Source: an uncultured Bacilli bacterium (lineage in GTDB: Bacteria; Bacillota_I; Bacilli_A; RFN20; CAG-826). From it: a DNA stretch of 21,453 nt. The stretch spans positions 1 to 21,453 of the forward strand of contig CAJOOD010000091.1 in the NCBI GenBank assembly GCA_905236085.1, given 5' to 3'. The position numbers and the translations under genes are program-made. The notes below the pieces were generated by a model. It did no database searches and was not told the origin of the DNA. It saw nothing but the letters and a program-made list of their open reading frames with translations. Each line of letters starts with the position of its first letter. The first letter of the stretch is position 1. This document shows positions 1 through 7,488 of the stretch, one piece after another.

Positions 1-1
1 A

Positions 2-319
2 GGATTCAAGGTAGAAATAGATGACTTTGGCAGTGGATATTCTTCCTTGAACACCTTAGCGATATTAGATTTTGACGTCTTAAAACTCGACATTAAATTC
101 GTTAGAGAAATGTTTACTAATGAAAAGGCTTATAAGATGGTAAAAATTGTTTCTCAAATCGCCAATGTATTAGGCGTTAGTTTAATCGCTGAAGGAGTAG
201 AAACCAAAGAACAATGTGATGCTCTTAAAGAAATTGGCTATCATATAATACAAGGATATTATTTCTCTAAGCCATTAAAGGTGGAAGACTTTGAATTATT
301 CCTTAAGAAAGGTTATTAA
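2..319 (+). CDS. EAL-domain c-di-GMP phosphodiesterase, C-terminal part (5' end outside window)
   Basis: The open frame runs in from the window edge. The first visible residues read GFKVEIDDFGSGYSSLN, the conserved DDFGxGYSS motif of EAL domains, whose Asp residues bind catalytic metal. It continues with LDFDVLKLD, then LIAEGVET (the catalytic Glu region) and the typical ending GYHIIQGYYFSKPL. EAL proteins hydrolyse cyclic di-GMP to pGpG in the cytoplasm. About 106 residues of the usual ~240-residue domain are visible. Any N-terminal sensor or GGDEF domain lies outside the window. The motif residues visible here are intact, so there is no sign of a degenerate domain in this part. The next gene, an Hpt protein, starts 1 nt after the stop, so the two are almost certainly cotranscribed. 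An internal TTG at 47 is not the start, because the conserved motif begins upstream of it. Confidence 0.93.
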   Translation, partial: GFKVEIDDFGSGYSSLNTLAILDFDVLKLDIKFVREMFTNEKAYKMVKIVSQIANVLGVSLIAEGVETKEQCDALKEIGYHIIQGYYFSKPLKVEDFELFLKKGY

Positions 320-320
320 T

Positions 321-665
321 ATGTTAACAATTGATGCTTTAAAAGATTATGGTGCGAATGTCGAAGAAGGATTAGCGAGATGCGTCAATAAAGAATCGCT
401 TTATTTAAGATTAGTTAAAACTGTGCCTGTTCATGAAGGCTTTAATAAATTATACGAGGCGATTAAAAACCATGATTTAGAGGAAGCTTTTCAATGCGCC
501 CATGGTTTAAAAGGCGCTGTTACTAATTTGTCTTTAACCCCTTTAGTGGAACCGATTGTTAAAATCACTGAACTATTAAGAGCGAAACAAGATATAGAAT
601 ATACAGATTTATTAAATCAAATAGAAGAAAACAGGCTTAAATTAGCCAATATCTGTGCAGATTAA
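321..665 (+). CDS. Hpt-domain histidine phosphotransfer protein
   Basis: This is a 114-residue, single-domain, soluble protein. The core motif AHGLKGAVTNL matches the HxLKG(x)xxNL signature of Hpt domains, with His61 as the expected phospho-accepting residue. The flanking sequence is helical, as in a four-helix bundle. Hpt proteins relay phosphate between response-regulator receiver domains. I chose the ATG at 321 (upstream AAGAAAGG, about 8 nt before it), which gives a start at MLTIDAL. A start at 291 would overlap the EAL gene and add ten residues unlike the family. The gene lies 1 nt after the EAL gene. This suggests that phosphorelay input is tied to c-di-GMP turnover, but the partner kinase and receiver are not visible here. 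Confidence 0.85.
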   Translation: MLTIDALKDYGANVEEGLARCVNKESLYLRLVKTVPVHEGFNKLYEAIKNHDLEEAFQCAHGLKGAVTNLSLTPLVEPIVKITELLRAKQDIEYTDLLNQIEENRLKLANICAD

Positions 666-694
666 GCATATTTTAATGGAAAATAAGGCAAATT

Positions 695-1792
695 ATGAAA
701 TTAGAAGTAATGCGATGGATGAATATCAAAGATAATTATTTTCTTCCATTAAATATAGAAGATGAAAACGAAGAAGTAATTAACGCAATAATTGATGATA
801 TAAGGAAAAATAATTATAAATTTACCGCTTTAGACCCAGAAGAAGATAATTATTTTGTTCCAGTATTAAATAATTATCGCTATGTCGATATGTCTAGAAA
901 GAATTTTGCTACTCTTTTAGCTATTGCCAATAATGAAAATGGCGAAGATGATTATAAAAAATATCTAGATACAAATTATATTCCAAAGAAAGATAAAGTT
1001 TATCCTGATGAATCCTTAAGAGGTTTCGAATCTATATTTGAATTTATATCTATGGATAAAGAAATTGTTGATTATATTATTGACTCTATTGAAGAAGATT
1101 TATTTTATATACCTTTAACTATAAACGGAGATAAAAAATATCGTCACGCTGAATATTTACTCGTGGATAATAATGAATTATCTATACCATTAAGAATAGA
1201 GAGACTAATTTATTTTAAAAATCTTGATGATTTTAATAAACCATCCAATTTAGAAAAGATTGATGAAATTAGTTTTAAAAGATCTTTATTAAATGATATC
1301 GATACCTCTCATCCATTTATGATAATTGGAGTCTATGTTGAGCCATCTAATTTCCTTGCTGTATTAAAAAACATCACCAATATATTAAAGGATTATGGTG
1401 AAGTGACATATGAAAGTGAATTTATCTTCCCAGACAAAATATTAATAAATAGAGATGCTAGTTTATTTAAAGGAATATTAGAAGTACAAATAAGAGAAGT
1501 AGATGAAGAAAAATTTAATGTTCGTGTAGCTAGTAACCTAGGAGAAATAGAATCTCTATCTTTAGAATTATATGAAGCGATTAATACTTTTAATTTAAAA
1601 ATACATGGAGTTAAAGTAACAGTCGTAGAAAATTTTGATGGTAAAAAAGAGTTGCACGCCACCTATGACACCATTAATTGTCTAGGCTTTAAACAATTAT
1701 ATAGCACATTAGAGAAAATGATGGATGATATGAGTGATCTATATTTCGAATTATCATATCAAGAACTGGTTCCATTCTTAATTAAGAAATAA
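695..1792 (+). CDS. Unrecognised acidic 365-aa cytoplasmic protein
   Basis: I do not recognise this protein. It is rich in Asp, Glu, Asn and Ile, has no signal peptide or membrane segment, and looks soluble. The N-terminal half contains a recurring short motif: DNYFLPL (residues 13-19), DNYFVPV (51-57), DLFYIPL (135-141), and a weaker NELSIPL (160-166). This suggests repeated beta-strand units. The C-terminal part (about 200-365) looks like a separate alpha/beta domain, beginning SHPFMIIGVYVEPSNF. The start ATG at 695 has AAGG about 6 nt upstream; ATGs nine and eight codons in are less well placed. It follows the Hpt gene by 29 nt and probably belongs to the same transcript, so a role in the same signalling unit is possible but unproven. 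Confidence 0.75.
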   Translation: MKLEVMRWMNIKDNYFLPLNIEDENEEVINAIIDDIRKNNYKFTALDPEEDNYFVPVLNNYRYVDMSRKNFATLLAIANNENGEDDYKKYLDTNYIPKKDKVYPDESLRGFESIFEFISMDKEIVDYIIDSIEEDLFYIPLTINGDKKYRHAEYLLVDNNELSIPLRIERLIYFKNLDDFNKPSNLEKIDEISFKRSLLNDIDTSHPFMIIGVYVEPSNFLAVLKNITNILKDYGEVTYESEFIFPDKILINRDASLFKGILEVQIREVDEEKFNVRVASNLGEIESLSLELYEAINTFNLKIHGVKVTVVENFDGKKELHATYDTINCLGFKQLYSTLEKMMDDMSDLYFELSYQELVPFLIKK

Positions 1793-1931
1793 AAATTTTC
1801 TTCCTTATTTATATAAATATAAATTTATAATTCGTTGGACTTTTACGTGGATTTTGATAATTTATATCTTATTTATGTCCCTCCTTATATGTATTTATAT
1901 TAAAAAAATAGTTGTTATATTTGTCTAAATG

Positions 1932-1937
1932 TATTAT
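1932..1937 (+). promoter_or_regulatory. Candidate -10 box for the glmM operon
   Basis: TATTAT lies about 40 nt before the glmM start in the AT-rich 184-nt gap that follows the 365-aa gene. TTGTTA at 1912-1917 is the only -35-like hexamer nearby, but the 14-nt spacer is short. The assignment is weak. The rest of the gap (1793-1930) is AT-rich, with no gene and no clear intrinsic terminator. Confidence 0.3.
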
Positions 1938-1961
1938 CATTTCAAACAGTGAAAGGATAAA

Positions 1962-1976
1962 GCAACCATTGGTTGC
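1962..1976 (+). promoter_or_regulatory. Perfect inverted repeat between Shine-Dalgarno and glmM start codon
   Basis: GCAACCATTGGTTGC has 7-nt arms (GCAACCA/TGGTTGC) around one central base and ends on the nucleotide before the ATG at 1977. The SD-like AAAGGA at 1952-1957 is 19 nt from the ATG, too far for normal pairing. In RNA the arms can form a 6-bp hairpin with an AUU loop, which would bring the SD close to the start. As DNA it is a natural XRE-type operator for the HTH domain encoded just downstream. An ATT start at 1968 (10 nt from the SD) is a less likely alternative. Confidence 0.6.
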
Positions 1977-3638
1977 ATGAAAACTATGACTGTTGCAGAA
2001 AAAATCATTTACCTAAGAAATAGAGATGGCCTGTCACAATTAGATTTAGCAAAATCGCTACATGTGGCTAGACAATCTGTCTCTAAATGGGAGAACAATC
2101 AAGCAAGTCCTCAACTTGATAAAATTGTTGAAATTTGTACCTTATTTAATATCAGCGCGGATGACTTCATTAACGATAACGTTGATATCAGATTAAAAAC
2201 ATCCAAAAAAGATGTATCTAAAGAATTAGATAATAAAGAAGAGAAAAAAACCAAAAATAAATATTTTGGTACCGATGGTTTTAGAGGCGAATCTAATGTC
2301 ATTTTAACTGGCGAACACGCTTTTAAAGTCGGTAGATTTTTAGGCTGGTATTATTCTCATGTTGAGCCTAGAGACAATAATGAAAAACCAAGAATTGTTA
2401 TTGGAAAAGATACGAGAAGATCTTCTTATATGTTAGAATACGCGATTGCCTCAGGCATCGCCTCTAGTGGTGGCAATGCTTATATTCTTCACGTTACCAC
2501 AACTCCTAGTGTTGCCTATATCACTAGAACCGAGCAATTTGATTGCGGTGTTATGATTACTGCAAGTCATAATGTCTTCTACGATAACGGCATTAAAGTA
2601 CTTAATTGCCGCGGTGAAAAATTAGAAGATAAAGTTACTGCTTTAATTGAGGCATATTTAGATAATGATTTAGAGGCTTTAGGAATCGAAGGCAAAGACA
2701 TTCCATATGCCACTAGAGAAGAAATTGGCTCAGTTATCGATTATATCGCTGGTAGAAATAGATATATTGGTTATTTAATCTCTCTTGTATCACAATCATT
2801 CAGAGGATTAAAAATTGGTCTAGATTGCGCAAACGGGGCTAGCTGGAATATCGCTAGAAGTGTCTTCAACGCTGTTGGCGCGGATGTCTATGCTATTGGT
2901 GTAGAACCTGATGGCACTAATACTAATAAATTATGTGGCTCAACCAAAATCGATAATTTATGTAGATTTGTTAAAGAAAAACATCTCGATGTCGGATTTG
3001 CTTTTGATGGCGACGCTGATAGATGCATCGCTGTTGATGAAAAAGGCAAAGTAGTGGATGGAGATGTCATGATTTATATTCTTGCGTGTTCTTTAAAAGA
3101 TAAAGGTGCTTTAACTAACAATACTGTTGTTAATACTATTATGTCTAATTCTGGAGCCTTAAAAGCCTTTAAAGATGCTGGAATTAAAACTGAACAAACC
3201 ACTGTGGGCGATAGATTTGTCTATGAAAGAATGCTGCAAAAGAATTATGTTTTAGGCGGTGAACAATCTGGACATATTATCATTAAGAAATACGCAACTA
3301 CTGGTGATGGTATTTTAACCGCTTTAATGATCACTGAAGAAATGATTGAAAAGCATAAACCATTATCTCGTTTAGCCGCTCCTGTACATTTATATCCTCA
3401 ATTATTAAAGAATGTAAGAGTAATAGATAAATCTCTGACTGTTAATGACAAGAAAGTCTTAGCTAAAGTTGATGAGATTAACAAAGCTCTTGGTGATGAT
3501 GGTCGTATATTACTTAGAGAATCAGGCACCGAACCAGTTGTAAGAATTATGGTGGAAGCAGATGATGAAAATCTATGCAATAAATATATTCAAGATGTAT
3601 ACGAATTGATTGAAAAAGGAGGATACATTTGTGAGTAA
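1977..3638 (+). CDS. glmM: XRE HTH domain fused to phosphoglucosamine mutase (GlmM)
   Basis: This 553-residue protein has two parts. Residues about 6-65 form an XRE/Cro-type helix-turn-helix (LRNRDGLSQLDLAKSLHV, then ARQSVSKWENNQASPQLDKI). A charged linker rich in Lys and Glu follows (about 70-94). Residues about 95-553 are a complete GlmM: NKYFGTDGFRG, catalytic serine loop TASHN (Ser197), metal loop DGDADR (344-349), sugar-binding loop GGEQSGH (427-433) and phosphate-binding RESGTEPVVR (514-523). GlmM converts GlcN-6-P to GlcN-1-P for UDP-GlcNAc synthesis. All catalytic motifs are present, so the enzyme is probably active. Normal GlmM is about 445 residues with no DNA-binding domain. The fusion lies in one uninterrupted frame, and HTH and enzyme share local codon use. 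It heads the glmM-acyltransferase-glnA-glmS unit; autoregulation through the inverted repeat at its start is an inference. Confidence 0.93.
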   Translation: MKTMTVAEKIIYLRNRDGLSQLDLAKSLHVARQSVSKWENNQASPQLDKIVEICTLFNISADDFINDNVDIRLKTSKKDVSKELDNKEEKKTKNKYFGTDGFRGESNVILTGEHAFKVGRFLGWYYSHVEPRDNNEKPRIVIGKDTRRSSYMLEYAIASGIASSGGNAYILHVTTTPSVAYITRTEQFDCGVMITASHNVFYDNGIKVLNCRGEKLEDKVTALIEAYLDNDLEALGIEGKDIPYATREEIGSVIDYIAGRNRYIGYLISLVSQSFRGLKIGLDCANGASWNIARSVFNAVGADVYAIGVEPDGTNTNKLCGSTKIDNLCRFVKEKHLDVGFAFDGDADRCIAVDEKGKVVDGDVMIYILACSLKDKGALTNNTVVNTIMSNSGALKAFKDAGIKTEQTTVGDRFVYERMLQKNYVLGGEQSGHIIIKKYATTGDGILTALMITEEMIEKHKPLSRLAAPVHLYPQLLKNVRVIDKSLTVNDKKVLAKVDEINKALGDDGRILLRESGTEPVVRIMVEADDENLCNKYIQDVYELIEKGGYICE

Positions 3639-4296
3639 TATTACAAATAATGATTTGTTTGATAAAACTGGAATTGATTATATTGATAATTTCGTGTTTT
3701 CTCAAAAAAATCCTTGGGATTTGCTGCCTTTAATAGGAAATTACACTAAAAAATTAGTGGAATCTGGTATGGATGGATTCACCTTATTAGAAGAAGGAAT
3801 TCTCATCGGTAAGAATGTTACAATCGCTAAGACGGCGACGATAATCGGACCTTGTGTTATTGGTCATAATGTTGAAATTAGACCAGGTGCTTATATTAGA
3901 GGTAATGTCATCGTTGGTGATGAATCAGTTGTTGGTAATTCTTCTGAATTAAAAAATGCTATTTTAATGAAGCACACCCAAGTTCCTCATTATAATTACG
4001 TTGGTGATTCAATTTTAGGAAGTTACGCTCATATGGGCGCAGGTTCCATATTATCAAATCTAAGAAGTGATAATAAAGCAGTCATCATTCATAATGAAGG
4101 CGAAGAAATTACAACTGGCATAAGAAAAATAGGAGCCATATTAGGCGACCATGCTGATATTGGATGTGGAGCGGTATTAAATCCCGGAACAATTATTTGT
4201 AAGAATACCCAAGTATATCCGCTTACTATGTGTAGAGGCGTATATAGAGCTAATTCCATAGTTAAATCCACCAAAGAAATAGTCGATAAGAAATAG
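3631..4296 (+). CDS. Left-handed beta-helix acyltransferase, GlmU C-domain-like (putative GlcN-1-P acetyltransferase)
   Basis: The protein has 221 residues. After an N-terminal segment with the NPWDLLPLIGNY signature come many hexapeptide repeats (about 55-205) of the left-handed beta-helix fold. The stretch SELKNAILMKHTQVPHYNYVGDSILG parallels the acetyl-transfer region of GlmU, with His120 in the position of the catalytic His. There is no N-terminal nucleotidyltransferase domain, so it cannot by itself make UDP-GlcNAc. Such stand-alone proteins are often labelled UDP-GlcNAc pyrophosphorylase, which overstates what the domain shows. I chose the GTG start at 3631: AGGAGG at 3617-3622 is 8 nt upstream, and the gene overlaps the glmM stop by 8 nt, so translation is probably coupled. 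Acetylation of the GlmM product is the natural role in this context but is inferred. Confidence 0.85.
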   Translation: MSNITNNDLFDKTGIDYIDNFVFSQKNPWDLLPLIGNYTKKLVESGMDGFTLLEEGILIGKNVTIAKTATIIGPCVIGHNVEIRPGAYIRGNVIVGDESVVGNSSELKNAILMKHTQVPHYNYVGDSILGSYAHMGAGSILSNLRSDNKAVIIHNEGEEITTGIRKIGAILGDHADIGCGAVLNPGTIICKNTQVYPLTMCRGVYRANSIVKSTKEIVDKK

Positions 4297-4305
4297 GAGG
4301 TAATT

Positions 4306-5640
4306 ATGGACATTCAAGAAATTAAAAAGATAGTAGAAGAAGAAAATGTAAGATATGTTCGCTTGCAATTCACTGACATGTTAGGTGACATCAAAGCTGT
4401 GGAGATTCCTGTTGAAAAATTAGATGATGCCTTTGGCAATAAAGTGATGTTTGATGGCTCTTCAATTGAAGGATTTGTTAGAATCAAAGAAGCTGACATG
4501 TATCTTAAACCAGATATCAATACCTTCTTAGTTCTTCCATTTGAAGAAACTAAATTTGGAAAAGTTGCTCGTTTAATCTGTGACGTTAATACTCCAGATG
4601 GAAAGCCATTTACTGGAGACCCACGTTATATTTTAAAGAATCAACTTGAAAAAATGAAAGAATTAGGAATAGATGAACTTGACATTGGTTTTGAACCAGA
4701 ATTTTATCTCTTTAAATTAAATGAAAAGGGTGAACCTTCTTTAAATTTCAGTGATCGAGCTTCCTATTTTGATCTAACTCCATTTGATGGAGGAGAAGAA
4801 ATTCGTAGAGATATCACTCTTACTTTACAAGAAATGGGTTTCTTAATTCAAACCTCACATCACGAAGTTGGTCCAGGACAAAATGAAATCACATTTAAAT
4901 ACGCTGATGCCTTAACGAGCTGTGATATGGTGCAAACTTATAAGCAAGTTGTTCAAGTCGTGGCTAGAAAACATGGTTATTTAGCAACCTTTATGCCAAA
5001 ACCGGTGGAAGGCAAGGCTGGAAACGGAATGCACACTAATTGCTCTTTATTCTCGAAAGAAAAAGGCAATCTCTTTTATGATGAAAAAGATCCAATGAAA
5101 TTATCTCTATTATGCCGTAAATGGATGACAGGCATCTTAAAACACTGTAAAGAATTAGCCTTATTAACCAATCCAAGTGTTAATTCCTATAAGCGTTTAG
5201 TATCCGGTTATGAAGCTCCTATTTATGCTTGCTGGAGTGATGCAAATAGGTCTAGTTTAATTAGAATTCCTGCAGTTAGAGGTGGGGGAACTAGAACTGA
5301 ATTAAGAAACGTTGACCCATTTGCTAATCCTTATCTTGCTCTTGCTGGTATTTTAGCCGCTGGGATGGATGGAATTCTCAATACTAAAGATGATGAAACA
5401 ATCGCACCAGTTTATGATAATATCTTCGAACTAAATGAAGATGAAATTGAAGAAAGAGGCATTGATAGATTACCAGAAACTTTATTTGAAGCCTTAACCA
5501 TCTTCAAGAAATCAAAATTATTAAAGAAAACTTTAGGTGCGCATACATTCCAAAAATATGCAATCGCTAAAGAAGAAGATTGGAAATCATATCACAATAC
5601 AGTCTCAAACTGGGAAATTAAAAAATATTTAGGAAGGTAA
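4306..5640 (+). CDS. glnA: Glutamine synthetase type I (GSI-alpha)
   Basis: The protein has 444 residues, the same length as the Bacillus enzyme. It forms glutamine from glutamate, ammonia and ATP as a dodecamer. Visible signatures are FDGSSIEGF (49-57), the metal-ligand segment FEPEFYLF (129-136), HHEVGPGQNEI (185-195), GNGMHTNCS (239-247), flap residue Glu303 in GYEAP, and RIPAVRGGGTRTELR (320-334). There is no adenylylation-site insertion, so it is the alpha type controlled by feedback inhibition; Arg59 in EGFVRI lies where the Bacillus feedback-sensing Arg is found. A strong AGGAGG at 4296-4301 precedes the ATG. It sits 9 nt after the acyltransferase and 5 nt before glmS, so the cell makes the amide donor in the same transcript as the enzyme that uses it. 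No glnR gene is visible. Confidence 0.97.
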   Translation: MDIQEIKKIVEEENVRYVRLQFTDMLGDIKAVEIPVEKLDDAFGNKVMFDGSSIEGFVRIKEADMYLKPDINTFLVLPFEETKFGKVARLICDVNTPDGKPFTGDPRYILKNQLEKMKELGIDELDIGFEPEFYLFKLNEKGEPSLNFSDRASYFDLTPFDGGEEIRRDITLTLQEMGFLIQTSHHEVGPGQNEITFKYADALTSCDMVQTYKQVVQVVARKHGYLATFMPKPVEGKAGNGMHTNCSLFSKEKGNLFYDEKDPMKLSLLCRKWMTGILKHCKELALLTNPSVNSYKRLVSGYEAPIYACWSDANRSSLIRIPAVRGGGTRTELRNVDPFANPYLALAGILAAGMDGILNTKDDETIAPVYDNIFELNEDEIEERGIDRLPETLFEALTIFKKSKLLKKTLGAHTFQKYAIAKEEDWKSYHNTVSNWEIKKYLGR

Positions 5641-5645
5641 TTATT

Positions 5646-7427
5646 ATGTGTGGAATAGTTGGTGGAATCGGTAAAGAACATCTTAAAGATGTATTAATCG
5701 GAGGATTAAAAGATTTAGATTATCGTGGCTATGATAGTGCTGGCATTGCTTTAGTTAATGAAAGCAAAATAAATCTCTATCGTGCAGTCGGAACAATTTC
5801 TCATCTCGAAGAAAAACTTCCTCAAGAAGATGATTATTTTATGGGCATCGCTCATACTAGATGGGCCACTCATGGTGTACCTAGTGTTAAGAATTGTCAC
5901 CCAGTAGCCTCTTATAACAAAAAAGTTTATTTAGTTCATAACGGAGTTATTGAAAATTATCTAGAATTAAAATCATCTTTACTTAAATCTGGTTACTCAT
6001 TTAGAGGGGACACCGATAGTGAAGTAGTCGCTACTTTAATTGAAAAATACAGCAAATCCTACAAGAATCGTTTAAAAGCCATTACCAAAGCTATGAATGC
6101 TCTAGTGGGTTCGTTTGCCTTAATAATTATTTTTGAAGACGATTTAAACACCTTATATACAGCAAAAAGAAGTTCACCAATGATTCTTGGTGAAGGCGAC
6201 GGATTTAATCTCATCGCTTCCGATGCTGTACCAATTATCAAATATACCGATAAATTAATTGAATTGAATGATGATCAACTCGCCGTTGTTAAAAAAGATT
6301 CCATTAATATCTATGATATGGATTTAGATGAAGTCAGTAAGATTTATACTCATAAAGATCCAGAATTACTGCAAAAAGATTTAAATGGTTATCCACATTT
6401 CATGCTTAAAGAAATTGAAGAAATTGAAAGTGTGGTTAGAAAATTAATGCTCACTTATTATCAAGAAGGTTCATTTACCTTTGATGAAGAGATGATTAAA
6501 GCTATTAAAAGAGCTGATCATATCATCTTCATCGCCTGCGGAACAAGTTATCATGCTTCCTTAGTGGGTGCGAGGTATTTTAGACATGTAGGCAAAGAAG
6601 CTTCGGTATATATCGCTAGCGAGTGGGCTTTTTATCCAGTCTTCCCAGGTAGAAGGCCATTAGTTATCATGCTTTCACAATCAGGTGAAACCGCTGATTT
6701 AATTCACTGCTTAAAAACTGTTACTGAAAACGATGTCAGAAGTATTGTTGTTACAAATACCAAAGGCTCAACATTAGAAAGAGGATGCGATTTCTCCATC
6801 TTATTAAATGCTGGCTTAGAAGTTTCTGTGGCCTCTACGAAAGCCTATGTTGCTCAAGTCACCGCCTTAGCATTATTAACAAATACCCTGCAAAACCGCC
6901 GTAAAATTGTTAAAGATTTAGATAAATGTTGTCAAATCATCTCTTATATTAGAAATAATGTTAAAGAGAGAATTGAAGAAATGGCTAACGAATTAAAAGA
7001 TAAAAAAGATGTCTTCTTCTTAGGTAGAGGATATGACTATGACTTCTCATTAGAAGCATCATTAAAATTAAAAGAAATATCTTATATCCATTCTGAAGCC
7101 ATCGCAGGTGGGGAATTAAAACACGGACCTATTGCTTTAATTGAAAAAGGAACACCAGTTATCGTATTTGTTACTGATGATGTTACCGCTTCTAGTATGA
7201 GAGGTAACATTCAAGAAGTTAAGGCTCGTGGAGCGGATGTCTACGTTATATCAACCAAATCATTATCGCAAGAAGGCGACTTCATTGTCATTGAAGATTA
7301 TGATAGATATCTCTCTAGTGTCGCCATTAGTTCAATTGCTTTCTATTTTGCTTATTATGTTTCCTTATTCAAAGGACTTAACGTTGATAAGCCAAGAAAT
7401 TTAGCTAAGGCTGTTACCGTTGAATAA
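5646..7427 (+). CDS. glmS: Glutamine-fructose-6-phosphate aminotransferase (GlcN-6-P synthase)
   Basis: The protein has 593 residues, the family length. The N-terminal glutaminase domain (1 to about 230) begins MCGIVGG, with Cys2 as the catalytic nucleophile, and contains HTRWATHG and the HNG(V)IEN loop. Two SIS domains follow, with CGTSYHAS (298-305), SQSGETADLI (344-353), VASTKAYVAQ and the ELKHGPIALI loop. The C-terminus, KPRNLAKAVTVE, is the conserved tail of the active site. It converts fructose-6-P and glutamine to GlcN-6-P, the first step of amino-sugar synthesis and the substrate of the GlmM upstream. GGAAGG at the glnA end serves as SD. It lies 5 nt after glnA, leaving no room for a glmS ribozyme, the usual control in Bacillota. 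A bidirectional terminator follows. Confidence 0.97.
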   Translation: MCGIVGGIGKEHLKDVLIGGLKDLDYRGYDSAGIALVNESKINLYRAVGTISHLEEKLPQEDDYFMGIAHTRWATHGVPSVKNCHPVASYNKKVYLVHNGVIENYLELKSSLLKSGYSFRGDTDSEVVATLIEKYSKSYKNRLKAITKAMNALVGSFALIIIFEDDLNTLYTAKRSSPMILGEGDGFNLIASDAVPIIKYTDKLIELNDDQLAVVKKDSINIYDMDLDEVSKIYTHKDPELLQKDLNGYPHFMLKEIEEIESVVRKLMLTYYQEGSFTFDEEMIKAIKRADHIIFIACGTSYHASLVGARYFRHVGKEASVYIASEWAFYPVFPGRRPLVIMLSQSGETADLIHCLKTVTENDVRSIVVTNTKGSTLERGCDFSILLNAGLEVSVASTKAYVAQVTALALLTNTLQNRRKIVKDLDKCCQIISYIRNNVKERIEEMANELKDKKDVFFLGRGYDYDFSLEASLKLKEISYIHSEAIAGGELKHGPIALIEKGTPVIVFVTDDVTASSMRGNIQEVKARGADVYVISTKSLSQEGDFIVIEDYDRYLSSVAISSIAFYFAYYVSLFKGLNVDKPRNLAKAVTVE

Positions 7428-7440
7428 TTAGAAAATAAAA

Positions 7441-7472
7441 GCCAGATGTCGATAAGGCATCTGGCATTTTTT
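7441..7472. terminator. Bidirectional intrinsic terminator between glmS and rubrerythrin
   Basis: The 8-bp stem GCCAGATG (7441-7448) / CATCTGGC (7458-7465) has a 9-nt loop. It is followed on + by ATTTTTTAT and preceded by AAATAAAA, which gives a U-tract on the - strand as well. It therefore ends both convergent units. Confidence 0.85.
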
Positions 7473-7488
7473 ATAATGTTATTAAATA

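Noticed and set aside
1393..1662. Antisense open frame within the 365-aa gene, and similar short frames opposite glmM, glmS, folD, trxB and nrdD
   Set aside because: They overlap clear genes, have Ser/Leu-rich low-information sequence and no SD; they are shadows of the real reading frames.
1818..1829. Perfect palindrome TATAAATTTATA after the 365-aa gene
   Set aside because: Made only of A and T in a very AT-rich gap; expected by chance and too weak for a terminator.
1793..1976. Possible glmS ribozyme or other riboswitch in the glmM operon leader
   Set aside because: The gap is AT-rich with no GC-rich helices or recognisable conserved core.
3610..3630. Upstream TTG start for the hexapeptide acyltransferase
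   Set aside because: The SD AGGAGG lies inside that extension and is correctly spaced for the GTG at 3631.
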